Positions 1 to 5,450 of a DNA stretch of 6,186 bases are shown here, piece after piece. The stretch lies in the NCBI GenBank assembly GCA_025463665.1, contig JAODAY010000331.1, forward strand, positions 1 through 6,186, in the 5' to 3' direction. Every line of letters starts with the position of its first letter. Positions within the stretch are counted from its first letter, which is position 1. Source of the stretch: Microbacteriaceae bacterium. GTDB lineage: Bacteria > Actinomycetota > Actinomycetes > Actinomycetales > Microbacteriaceae. Made by a program: the position numbers and the translations under genes. The notes beneath the pieces are model-generated. The model worked only from the letters and a program-made list of their open reading frames with translations, was not told the DNA's origin and made no database searches.

Positions 1-671
1 GTGTGGCGAACGACGCTCCAGGAGTCCTCGTTGAGGTCCATGCGCACGAGCACGTAGCCCGGGATGCGCACGCGGTTGACGAGCTTGCGCTGGCCGTTCT
101 TGATCTCGACGACATCCTCCATGGGAACCTCGACTTGGAAGATCGAGTCTTCCACCGTCATGCTCACCTTGCGGTTCTCGAGGTTCTGCTTGACGCGCTT
201 CTCGAACCCGGCGTAGGAGTGGATGACGTACCACTTGCCCGGCTGCAGACGCAGTTCCTTGCGGAACGCCTCGTACGGGTCGACCTCGACAGGCTCGCCG
301 TCGTCGCCGAGTTCCGGACCGTCGTACGGAGCGACCTCGGGGGCCTCGCTCGCCTGTGCTTCGGCCTCGATGTCGGCTTCGTCGTCGGTCGCAGAAACGG
401 AAGCGTCCGCTTCGTCGACGGAGTCGACGTCGAGTGCGTCGTCGACGATCGCGTCGGCCTCGGGGTCGATCGCTGCGTCGAGTGCCTCGAGGAGGCCGGC
501 GAGATCGCCCTCTTCTTCGTCGTCGTCGGCGATGTGGACTGCCTCGTGCTCGGCCGAATCCACAGAATTCTCGTCAGCTGCCAGCGAGTTGCCCTCCTGG
601 ACTTCGTCTACCTCGGATGACTGCTCTGCGGCGGTCGCGAGGTCGATATCGTCGCGGTGATTCTCAGACAC
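1..671 (-). CDS. nusG: Transcription termination/antitermination protein NusG, partial (C-terminus outside window)
   Basis: NusG binds RNA polymerase, modulates pausing and Rho termination, and couples transcription to translation through S10. The visible 223 residues start at GTG 671. Residues 1 to about 135 form an acidic extension (about 47 Asp/Glu in the first 130, no Lys, one Arg at position 6). The conserved NGN domain begins near 145 with [19 protein letters not shown], followed by [15 protein letters not shown] and [22 protein letters not shown]. The window ends inside the NGN domain, so the KOW domain is missing only because of the edge. GTG 671 follows a purine-rich GGAATGGA stretch; an in-frame ATG at 686 (MEWNSVSEN) is the alternative start. 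The start lies 37 bp after the secE stop, so the two are probably co-transcribed. Actinobacterial NusG proteins are known to carry such N-terminal extensions. Identity is certain; only the start is open. Confidence 0.95.
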   Translation of the reverse strand, partial: MSENHRDDIDLATAAEQSSEVDEVQEGNSLAADENSVDSAEHEAVHIADDDEEEGDLAGLLEALDAAIDPEADAIVDDALDVDSVDEADASVSATDDEADIEAEAQASEAPEVAPYDGPELGDDGEPVEVDPYEAFRKELRLQPGKWYVIHSYAGFEKRVKQNLENRKVSMTVEDSIFQVEVPMEDVVEIKNGQRKLVNRVRIPGYVLVRMDLNEDSWSVVRH

Positions 672-695
672 TGAATTCCATTCCATTTCTTAGTG

Positions 696-713
696 CGTAG
701 CTGCTGGGCTACG
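696..713 (-). other. Inverted repeat (possible RNA hairpin) over the secE stop codon
   Basis: On the minus strand CGTAGC and GCTACG form a perfect 6-bp stem around the loop CCAGCA. The secE TAG (711-709) lies in the 5' arm. No T-run follows, so it is not a classical intrinsic terminator. It could affect message processing or the secE to nusG translation ratio; that is inference. Confidence 0.4.
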
Positions 714-993
714 GAGACGTTATGTCGCCGTTGCCGAAGATGTAGTTGACCGCGAGTGAGAACACCCAGTCAAACCCTCCGACGATCGCCATCATGATGA
801 CGACGAATACCAGCACGACCAGGGTGTAACTCACGAGCTCTTTACGAGTCGGGGTCACAACCTTCTTGAGTTCGTTGACGACCTGTCGAATGAACAGCGA
901 CAAACGACCGAACGGGCTGCGCTTGCTGGCACCCTCGTTGCGAGCGCTCGCGACGATGTCCTCGCTGGGCTCGTCGGTGATCTTTCTAGCCAC
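709..993 (-). CDS. secE: Preprotein translocase subunit SecE
   Basis: SecE is the small essential subunit that clamps SecY in the SecYEG protein-conducting channel of the plasma membrane. The 94-residue product has a polar N-terminus (1-30), the conserved amphipathic segment FIRQVVNELKKVVTPTRKEL (34-53), and one transmembrane helix at about 55-72. It ends with a short tail, VNYIFGNGDITSP. This single-helix form is the usual one in Gram-positives. I chose GTG 993 because a GGAAGG Shine-Dalgarno (1002-1007) lies 8 nt upstream and the product then begins MARKITDEPSED. The frame stays open to 1089, but that part overlaps the tRNA gene and is not credible; ATG 1014 is a weak alternative. It sits between tRNA-Trp and nusG, the standard order. 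Confidence 0.95.
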   Translation of the reverse strand: MARKITDEPSEDIVASARNEGASKRSPFGRLSLFIRQVVNELKKVVTPTRKELVSYTLVVLVFVVIMMAIVGGFDWVFSLAVNYIFGNGDITSP

Positions 994-1001
994 TGTCTTT
1001 A

Positions 1002-1007
1002 CCTTCC
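1002..1007 (-). promoter_or_regulatory. Ribosome binding site of secE
   Basis: GGAAGG on the minus strand, 8 nt before GTG 993. It decides the secE start, since the open frame extends upstream into the tRNA-Trp gene. Confidence 0.7.
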
Positions 1008-1062
1008 GACACATCGTCGTTGTGGTGCGCGGCACCTCGCACGGAGTGTGAAAGGACACCTG

Positions 1063-1135
1063 CAGGGCGGACAGGACTTGAACCTGCAACCTGCGGTTTT
1101 GGAGACCGCTGCTCTACCAATTGAGCCACCGCCCT
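1063..1135 (-). tRNA. tRNA-Trp (anticodon CCA)
   Basis: A 73-nt cloverleaf can be drawn completely. The acceptor AGGGCGG pairs with CCGCCCT and is followed by discriminator G at 1063. The D arm is GCTC-AATTGGTA-GAGC and the anticodon arm GCGGT-CTCCAAA-ACCGC, with anticodon CCA at 1102-1100. The variable loop is AGGTT. The T arm GCAGG-TTCAAGT-CCTGT has one G-U pair. CCA is not encoded at the 3' end (GCAGG follows), so it must be added enzymatically. The gene lies 69 bp upstream of secE on the same strand and is probably transcribed with or just ahead of it, as in many actinobacteria. Confidence 0.97.
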
Positions 1136-1398
1136 TTGTGTTTTCGTGCCACTCGAGAGTGTCACTAATGCACGGGTGAAACTGATGGTGCTGCTGAGAT
1201 TTGCCACGAACTCACAGGCTGGAATGCCTGAAGATGGCGCGCAAAAAGTTTGTAGTGTTTAGCCACTCCCACCAGTGTAAGGCATTAACCTTCGGATGCC
1301 GCGGCTCACGCCGGGCGACCGAATCGCTCCCGCCCCGAACTCTGGTGCACCCGCCGAACGCTCGAGTGCGCCAAAGTCCCGCCGCCTAGACTAGCTAC
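1136..1398. other. Divergent intergenic region between tRNA-Trp and the aminotransferase
   Basis: These 263 bp hold the promoters of two divergent units. The rightward unit has a clear -10 box (see 1387-1392). For the leftward tRNA-secE-nusG unit I find no convincing -35/-10 pair; the AT-rich patch at about 1247-1263 is the most likely area. A small dyad, CAGGC (1215-1219) with GCCTG (1226-1230), is present. No ORF here looks real: the plus-strand 62-codon frame from TTG 1201 has no recognisable motif. Confidence 0.5.
1387..1392 (+). promoter_or_regulatory. Candidate -10 promoter element of the aminotransferase gene (leaderless start)
   Basis: TAGACT fits the actinobacterial -10 pattern TAnnnT. 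Its last base is 6 nt before GTG 1399, so initiation at the usual distance of about 7 nt falls on or next to the start codon. There is no Shine-Dalgarno before the GTG. A good -35 is not evident: GAGTGC at 1364-1369 is a poor match. Confidence 0.5.
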
Positions 1399-2616
1399 GT
1401 GGCCACATTTCCTCGAATCTCACGGCGCATCGACGCCATTGCCGAATCTGCGACCCTCAAGGTCGACGCGAAAGCGAAGGCGCTGCAGGCCGAGGGCCGC
1501 AAGGTCATCAGCTACGCCGCGGGAGAGCCCGACTTCCTCACTCCCTCACACATCGTCGACGCGGCATCCGTCGCCGTTCTCGACCCCAAGAACTACCGCT
1601 ACACGCCCGCCGTCGGACTGCCCGAACTGCGTGCCGCGATCGTGTCGAAGACCCTGCGCGACAGCGGCCTGGCGGTGACGGCGTCGCAGGTCGTCGTGAC
1701 CAACGGCGGCAAGCAGGCCGTCTACCAGGCCTTCGCCACGCTGCTCGACGACGGCGACGAGGTTCTGCTTCCCGCCCCCTACTGGACGACCTACCCCGAG
1801 GCGATCAAGCTAGCCGGCGGGGTTCCCGTCGAGGTGTTCGCCGGTAGCGACCAGGACTACCTGGTGACCGTCGAGCAGCTCGAGGCCGCCCGCACCGAAC
1901 GCACCAAGGTGCTGCTGTTCGTCTCGCCGTCGAACCCCACCGGCGCCGTCTACAGCGCAGAGCAGACCCGGGCGATCGGCGAGTGGGCGCTCGCCAACGG
2001 CATGTGGGTCGTCTCGGACGAGATCTACCAGAACCTCACCTACGCTTCGTCGGAGTCAGCGCGGGCGGTGCGGGCGACGTCCATCGTCGAGGCCGTGCCT
2101 GCTCTCGCCGACACGACGATCCTCGTCAACGGTGTCGCCAAGACCTACGCCATGACCGGATGGCGCGTCGGCTGGATGGTCGGCCCCCTCGACGCCATGA
2201 AGGCCGCGGGCAATCTGCAGTCGCACCTGTCGTCGAACGTGTCCAACATCTCGCAGCGTGCGGCGATCGAGGCACTCAATGGCCCGCAGGACGCCGTCGA
2301 GATGATGCGCCTCGCGTTCGATCGCCGGCGCCGGCTCATCGTCGACGAGCTGAACAAGATCGACGGTCTCGTGTGCCCCACGCCCGAGGGCGCCTTCTAC
2401 GTCTACCCGGATGTCACGGGGCTGCTGAACCGCACGTGGGGAGGCGTCACGCCCACCACGTCACTCGAGCTCGCCGACCTCATTCTCGAGCAGGCCGAAG
2501 TCGCCGTGGTGCCGGGCGAGGCCTTCGGTCCGAGCGGGTTCTTGCGGCTCTCGTACGCGCTCGGCGACGAGCCCCTGCTCGAGGGAGTGCGGCGCCTGCA
2601 GCGGTTGTTCGCGTAG
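1399..2616 (+). CDS. aspC: PLP-dependent class I aminotransferase, probable aspartate aminotransferase
   Basis: A cytosolic fold-type I aminotransferase that moves the amino group between an amino acid, probably aspartate, and 2-oxoglutarate. At 405 residues it is full length for the family. Visible landmarks are YAAGEPDF (39-46), [10 protein letters not shown] (101-110), PYWTTYPE (127-134, Trp129 expected to stack on PLP), [10 protein letters not shown] (176-185, Asn179), SDEIY (206-210, Asp207 to the pyridine nitrogen, Tyr210), and [13 protein letters not shown] (244-256). In that last motif Lys248 is the Schiff-base lysine and Arg256 binds phosphate. FLRLSYA follows (381-387; Arg383 binds the alpha-carboxylate). 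The lysine in GGKQ (105) matches the residue that reads the distal carboxylate in Thermus-type (subgroup I-beta) aspartate aminotransferases. Such enzymes may also use prephenate, so substrate range is not settled. GTG 1399 is the best start, giving [25 protein letters not shown] family N-terminus. Confidence 0.9.
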   Translation: MATFPRISRRIDAIAESATLKVDAKAKALQAEGRKVISYAAGEPDFLTPSHIVDAASVAVLDPKNYRYTPAVGLPELRAAIVSKTLRDSGLAVTASQVVVTNGGKQAVYQAFATLLDDGDEVLLPAPYWTTYPEAIKLAGGVPVEVFAGSDQDYLVTVEQLEAARTERTKVLLFVSPSNPTGAVYSAEQTRAIGEWALANGMWVVSDEIYQNLTYASSESARAVRATSIVEAVPALADTTILVNGVAKTYAMTGWRVGWMVGPLDAMKAAGNLQSHLSSNVSNISQRAAIEALNGPQDAVEMMRLAFDRRRRLIVDELNKIDGLVCPTPEGAFYVYPDVTGLLNRTWGGVTPTTSLELADLILEQAEVAVVPGEAFGPSGFLRLSYALGDEPLLEGVRRLQRLFA

Positions 2617-2645
2617 AGGTCGGTTTCTGCCCGGGGCGAACCTCT
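2615..2645 (+). other. Weak inverted repeat after the aminotransferase stop
   Basis: AGAGGT (2615-2620) and ACCTCT (2640-2645) can pair around a GC-rich 19-nt loop and include the last bases of the stop codon. There is no T-run, so it is at best a weak terminator or 3'-end stabiliser. Confidence 0.25.
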
Positions 2646-2784
2646 CGAGCTCGGTAACCCCGCGGCATCCGCTCATGGGCGTCATTTCGCCCGCCTGTGT
2701 CCTCCCGAAGGCAACGCTCCGCCCCTCGTCCACAGCTCTGACCGATGGAAGCTCCGACCGCATTCGTCGTGCGACCCTCGGGTG
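2646..2784. other. Intergenic stretch without recognisable features
   Basis: No credible ORF, RNA or promoter is visible. It contains one copy of the word GCGGCATCCG (2662-2671), which recurs across the window. No Shine-Dalgarno precedes the frame that opens at 2785. Confidence 0.4.
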
Positions 2785-3250
2785 ATGAGCGCACGCACCC
2801 CGCTTCCGGAGCCGTTCGATACTCGACCCTTCAGCTACGGCGAAGCGCGTCGAGCGGATGTCACGCCGGGTCGGCTCCGGGGCTCCGATCTGGCGCGGCC
2901 ATTTCATGGGACTCGCATTCCGAGGGCGGTGCCCGACACCACCGAGACCCGTTGCCTGGCCTTTCAGCGCGTCATGCGCGCCGACGCCTTCTCCTGTTCC
3001 GTCACGGCGGCCATCATCATGCATGTGCCGCTGCCACTGTCGCTTCAGCGCGGGCAATCCCTGCATGTAGCCGTGCCCAACCCGACACGAGCGCCGGAAG
3101 GCAAAGGGATCAGCGGCCACAAGGTACGGCTCATGGGCGGCGATGCGCGGGAGTGGAATGGAATTCGCATCAGTTCACCGGAACGCGTGTGGTGTGAGCT
3201 GTCCACCGCGCTGTCGCCCCTCACCGCGGTGGCTGCACGGCGGCGCGCGC
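2785..3250 (+). pseudogene. Truncated DUF559/AbiEi-like endonuclease-domain protein, N-terminal remnant
   Basis: From ATG 2785 (or GTG 2782) the frame encodes about 144 residues like the N-terminal half of actinobacterial 'DUF559 domain-containing' proteins, often labelled type IV toxin-antitoxin AbiEi-family. Landmarks are TPGRLRGSDLARPFHGTRIP (27-46), a TRC-AF--V segment (56-63), DAFSCSVTAA (67-76), VPLPLSL (81-87), LHVAVPNPTRAPEGKGISGH (93-112) and RISSPERVWCELSTALS (128-144). Family members are usually about 280-310 residues; their C-terminal DUF559 (Vsr-like nuclease) half is absent here. After about 3216 the residues become a low-complexity Arg/Ala stretch. The frame then continues antisense through the response regulator's 3' end to a stop at 3378, so a chimeric product is formally possible. 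No Shine-Dalgarno is visible and third positions are less G/C-biased than in neighbouring genes, both consistent with decay. The family call rests on motif recall, not a search. Confidence 0.6.
3203..3232. other. 8-bp inverted repeat downstream of the response regulator
   Basis: CCACCGCG (3203-3210) and CGCGGTGG (3225-3232) are perfect inverted arms around a 14-nt loop. They lie about 45 bp past the regulator stop on its transcript. No T-run flanks the repeat on either strand. It could act as a factor-assisted or bidirectional 3' end between the convergent regulator gene and the DUF559 remnant. Confidence 0.35.
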
Positions 3251-3286
3251 GGCGATTCCTCAGAGCAGGGCGATTCCTCAGAGCAG
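3251..3286. repeat. Perfect 18-bp tandem duplication at the 3' end of the response regulator
   Basis: GGCGATTCCTCAGAGCAG occurs twice back to back (3251-3268 and 3269-3286) with no mismatch. The right copy contains the regulator's last two codons (CTG CTC) and its TGA (3280-3278); the left copy lies just beyond the stop. Perfect identity suggests a recent duplication. Confidence 0.95.
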
Positions 3287-3925
3287 CTTGCGCTCCAGCG
3301 CCCACGCGGTCAGTTCGTACCGCGACGACAGCTGGAGCTTGCGCAGCACCGCCGAGACGTGCGTTTCGACGGTCTTGATCGAGATGAACAGCTCGGTCGC
3401 GACCTCTTTGTAGGCGTATCCGCGGGCGATGAGCCGCATGACCTCGCGCTCACGGGCCGAGAGCCGGTCGAGTTCCTCGCTCGACTCCGCCTGCTCGCCC
3501 GCGACGGCTCCGAACGCGTCGAGCACGAACCCCGCCAGTCGCGGCGAGAAGACGGCGTCGCCGCTGGCCACCGCGGCGACCGCGCGCGACACCTCGACGC
3601 CCGACGACCCCTTCGTGATGTACCCACGAGCCCCGGCACGGATGACGCCAACTACATCCTCCGCGGAGTCCGAAACCGACAGCGCGAGAAACTTGACGGT
3701 GTCGAGCAGCGCACTCGAGCGTCGGAGCACCTCGGCGCCGCCGCCGCCCGCCCCGCCCGGAAGGTGCACGTCGAGCAGCACCACCGCCGGCCGCAGCGCG
3801 GCGATGCGCTCGACCGCCTCGTCGACCGTGGCCGCCTCGCCGACGACCTCGACGGTCTCGTCGAGGTCGGCCCGCAGCCCGGACCGGAAAATCGAGTGGT
3901 CGTCAACAATGATCACGGTCGTCAT
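3278..3925 (-). CDS. LuxR/NarL-family response regulator
   Basis: A two-component response regulator of 215 residues, the normal size of the NarL/FixJ class. The receiver domain (about 2-120) shows the acidic pair Asp8-Asp9, the phospho-acceptor Asp52 in VVLLDVHLP, Ser83 in ALSVSDSAED, and Lys105 in GYITKGSSG. A linker rich in Ala/Glu (138-153) leads to a LuxR-type helix-turn-helix: LSAREREVMRLIARGYAYKE, then VATELFISIKTVETHVSAVL, to about residue 207. Phosphorylation by the kinase encoded just upstream (4085-5347) should promote dimerisation and DNA binding. GGAGGA lies 5 nt before ATG 3925, supporting this start. A 159-bp spacer separates it from the kinase, unusually long for such a pair. 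The natural target may be the divergent region at 5348-5450 (inference). Confidence 0.93.
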   Translation of the reverse strand: MTTVIIVDDHSIFRSGLRADLDETVEVVGEAATVDEAVERIAALRPAVVLLDVHLPGGAGGGGAEVLRRSSALLDTVKFLALSVSDSAEDVVGVIRAGARGYITKGSSGVEVSRAVAAVASGDAVFSPRLAGFVLDAFGAVAGEQAESSEELDRLSAREREVMRLIARGYAYKEVATELFISIKTVETHVSAVLRKLQLSSRYELTAWALERKLL

Positions 3926-3930
3926 GCGGG

Positions 3931-3936
3931 TCCTCC
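3931..3936 (-). promoter_or_regulatory. Ribosome binding site of the response regulator
   Basis: GGAGGA on the minus strand, 5 nt before ATG 3925. It is the strongest Shine-Dalgarno in the window and fixes this start. It means the regulator can be translated independently of the kinase despite the long spacer. Confidence 0.75.
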
Positions 3937-3987
3937 AGGGGAGTCACAAGCGTGGGCGAAGGCGGATGACGCGGGGCGGGCGCCGAC

Positions 3988-4042
3988 CGTCCCGCACAAC
4001 GGGAACGGGCCGGTGCGGAGCGTCCTGCACAACGGGAACGGG
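3988..4042. repeat. Two 22-bp direct repeats with 33-bp period in the kinase-regulator spacer
   Basis: 3988-4009 and 4021-4042 are identical except for C/T at the sixth base (CGTCCC versus CGTCCT), and share GCACAACGGGAACGGG. Each copy contains a small dyad: TCCCG-CACAA-CGGGA (3990-4004) in the first and TCCTG-CACAA-CGGGA in the second. On the mRNA (minus) strand the first keeps a full 5-bp stem and the second has one C-A mismatch. Confidence 0.9.
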
Positions 4043-4060
4043 AACGGGAACGACAATGGG
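4031..4060. repeat. AACGGG hexamer microsatellite and G-rich tract
   Basis: AACGGG is repeated three full times plus AACG (4031-4052), then ACAATGGG follows. The plus strand has four GGG runs at 4034-4036, 4040-4042, 4046-4048 and 4058-4060. This is the tandem tail of the second 22-bp repeat. Confidence 0.85.
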
Positions 4061-4084
4061 AGCGCACCGGGGCGCGGCGCCACG

Positions 4085-5347
4085 TCAGGCACGCGCCACC
4101 TCGAGGTGCAGGTGTACCTCGGTGCCGGCGCCGGCGAGGCCGGGGCGCACGGTCGCGGTGCCTCCGGCACGCGACATCCGCCCGATGATGGATTCGCGGA
4201 TGCCGTGTCGGTCGGTGGGCAGGCGGCTGAGGTCGACGCCCGGTCCGCGGTCGCGCACGAAGACATCGATGCCGCCCGGGGAGGACTCGAGGTAGACCGA
4301 GACGTCGCCGCCGGCGTGCCTGGCCGCGTTGAGCATCGCCTCGCGCGCCGCCGCCACGAGAGCCGCACCCGGACGCTCGACCGACGCGCCCGCGGTGACG
4401 ACCTCGATGCGCGCCGGGTAGTCCAGCTCGATCGCCGCCGCGGCGTCGCGCAGCTCGGTGGCGAGGTCGGCGATCACGGGCGTGTCACCCACGAACAGCC
4501 AGTCGCGCAGCTCCCGCTCCTGCGCGCGGGCGATCCGGGCGACCTCGCTCGAGGCGCCCGCCCGGTTCTGGATGAGCGCGAGCGTCTGCAGAACGGAGTC
4601 GTGCAGGTGTGCGGCGATCTCCGCGCGCTGCACCTCGCGCACGCGGGCGGCGCGCTCACCCATGAGGTCGCTCCACAGCGACACGACCCGGGGAGCCGCC
4701 ACGACGGCGACGCCGAGCACCACCATCGCGACCCCGAGCACGGCGCCCGCGGCGGTCGGCCGGCTCGCGAGCGCGGAGCTCCCGGCGATGACGAGCGCGG
4801 CGACCGAGACCAGGCGCACGCGGATGCCGTGCGCGGCCGTCTTGTCGGGGTCGTGCCGGTCGAAGGTGAGGCTCCACACCACCGCGAGGCCGCTCGCCAC
4901 GGTCGTGACAATGAGGGCGACGCTCGAGTTTCGGCCCCCGCCCAGAAAGACGAGCGCGGCGATGGCCGCGAGGCCGACGAGCAGCGTGGCCGCAGGGGCG
5001 CTCCGGCGAACGGATGCCGCGTCATCCGTGTCGCCGTCGCTACGAACGGCGCCGCCCGCACGAGCGCCGCCCTCCGGAACAGCGCCGTCGCCGAGAACCT
5101 CGCCGCTCCGAGTCGGGTCACCACCGGGCGCCGCGGCCGGCTCTTCGAGCGGCACGAAGGCCCACAGCCACAGGTAGAGCAGCGCCCCCGCGCCACCGCA
5201 CAGCGTCAGGACCACGGCGAGAAACCGTGTGCGGCGCACCGACCAGCCGAGGTGACCGGCGAGCGCAAGGCAGACGCCCGCAACCACCACGCGGCGTGGG
5301 CGCGCGAGGGGAGGACGGTTCACGGCGTTCTGCACACTTGCATCCAA
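4085..5347 (-). CDS. PspC-domain sensor histidine kinase (HisKA_3 type)
   Basis: A membrane sensor kinase of up to 420 residues, partner of the regulator at 3278-3925. An N-terminal PspC-like domain (about 14-68, PRRVVVAGVCLALAGHLG, then a hydrophobic helix ending WAFVPLEE) precedes a Gly/Asp/Ala-rich linker (70-115). Four predicted membrane helices follow, at about 118-136, 142-160, 178-196 and 200-220. The dimerisation/phosphoacceptor box is RAEIAAHLHDSVLQTLALIQ with His249. The ATPase domain shows the N box EAMLNAARHA (Asn340), DRGPGVDL (Asp366), RHGIRESIIGRM (380-391) and GAGTEV (406-411). The end EVHLHLEVARA is natural for the family. TTG 5347 gives the longest product; GTG 5335 and GTG 5323 are alternatives that keep the PspC domain. 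None has a good Shine-Dalgarno, so the start is uncertain by up to 8 codons. Signal sensed is unknown; envelope stress is suggested by family and neighbours. Confidence 0.9.
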   Translation of the reverse strand: MDASVQNAVNRPPLARPRRVVVAGVCLALAGHLGWSVRRTRFLAVVLTLCGGAGALLYLWLWAFVPLEEPAAAPGGDPTRSGEVLGDGAVPEGGARAGGAVRSDGDTDDAASVRRSAPAATLLVGLAAIAALVFLGGGRNSSVALIVTTVASGLAVVWSLTFDRHDPDKTAAHGIRVRLVSVAALVIAGSSALASRPTAAGAVLGVAMVVLGVAVVAAPRVVSLWSDLMGERAARVREVQRAEIAAHLHDSVLQTLALIQNRAGASSEVARIARAQERELRDWLFVGDTPVIADLATELRDAAAAIELDYPARIEVVTAGASVERPGAALVAAAREAMLNAARHAGGDVSVYLESSPGGIDVFVRDRGPGVDLSRLPTDRHGIRESIIGRMSRAGGTATVRPGLAGAGTEVHLHLEVARA

Positions 5348-5450
5348 GCAGGTTTGGGCGTACCCCGAACCTCCGTGCCCTGAGTATTCAGGGTGCGGTC
5401 AGGGTCATACCCCATGGCCGGTGCCCCGCGGCGAGCGCCACCATGGTGAC
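5348..5450. promoter_or_regulatory. Divergent promoter region of the PspC kinase and PspC membrane protein
   Basis: These 103 bp must hold both promoters. Short repeats are dense here: CCCTGA-GTAT-TCAGGG (5378-5393), another TCAGGG (5399-5404), and GGGT-CAT-ACCC (5402-5412). On the minus strand AATACT (within the first dyad) is a possible -10, and GGAGG lies at about 5373, too far from the TTG to serve it. No clear -35 is seen in either direction. Confidence 0.5.
5378..5393. promoter_or_regulatory. Candidate operator dyad
   Basis: CCCTGA and TCAGGG flank GTAT, giving 14 of 16 symmetric bases. It is centred about 38 bp before the kinase start and about 65 bp before the divergent ATG. The size and symmetry suit a dimeric NarL-type regulator, but binding by the linked regulator is inference. 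Confidence 0.35.

Noticed and set aside
3..620. Long plus-strand open frame opposite nusG
   Set aside because: It is the antisense image of the NusG codons; the minus strand gives a clear NGN domain and the plus-strand protein shows only Asp/Val/Leu-rich shadow sequence.
1024..1036. Dyad GGTGC-CGC-GCACC between tRNA-Trp and secE as a terminator
   Set aside because: The stem is only 5 bp with a 3-nt loop and no T-run follows; at most a processing site.
994..1089. Longer SecE reading frame reaching into the tRNA
   Set aside because: The extra residues are translated from tRNA-Trp and its 3' flank, and a good Shine-Dalgarno sits before GTG 993.
1201..1389. 62-codon plus-strand frame from TTG in the divergent intergenic region
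   Set aside because: No motif, no Shine-Dalgarno, and it overlaps the expected promoters of two transcription units.
2615..2645. Intrinsic terminator after the aminotransferase
   Set aside because: Only 6 pairs, a 19-nt loop and no T-run; kept only as a weak inverted repeat.
2461..3120. 219-codon minus-strand frame spanning the aminotransferase end and the gap
   Set aside because: Its C-terminal half is antisense to the aminotransferase, and the rest is antisense to the better-supported DUF559-like frame with no recognisable motif.
673..3166. 13-bp word TGGAATGGAATTC shared by the nusG leader (minus, 673-685) and the DUF559 remnant (plus, 3154-3166)
   Set aside because: A single shared 13-mer in a 6-kb window searched on both strands is within chance expectation, and the contexts are unrelated.
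3988..4052. CRISPR-like array in the kinase-regulator spacer
   Set aside because: Only two copies with an 11-bp gap, and the tail is a hexamer microsatellite; no cas genes or unique spacers.
3143..5383. 746-codon plus-strand open frame opposite the two-component genes
   Set aside because: Its length results from high GC content and codon bias of the kinase and regulator on the other strand; the translation is Arg/Gly/His-rich with no domain.
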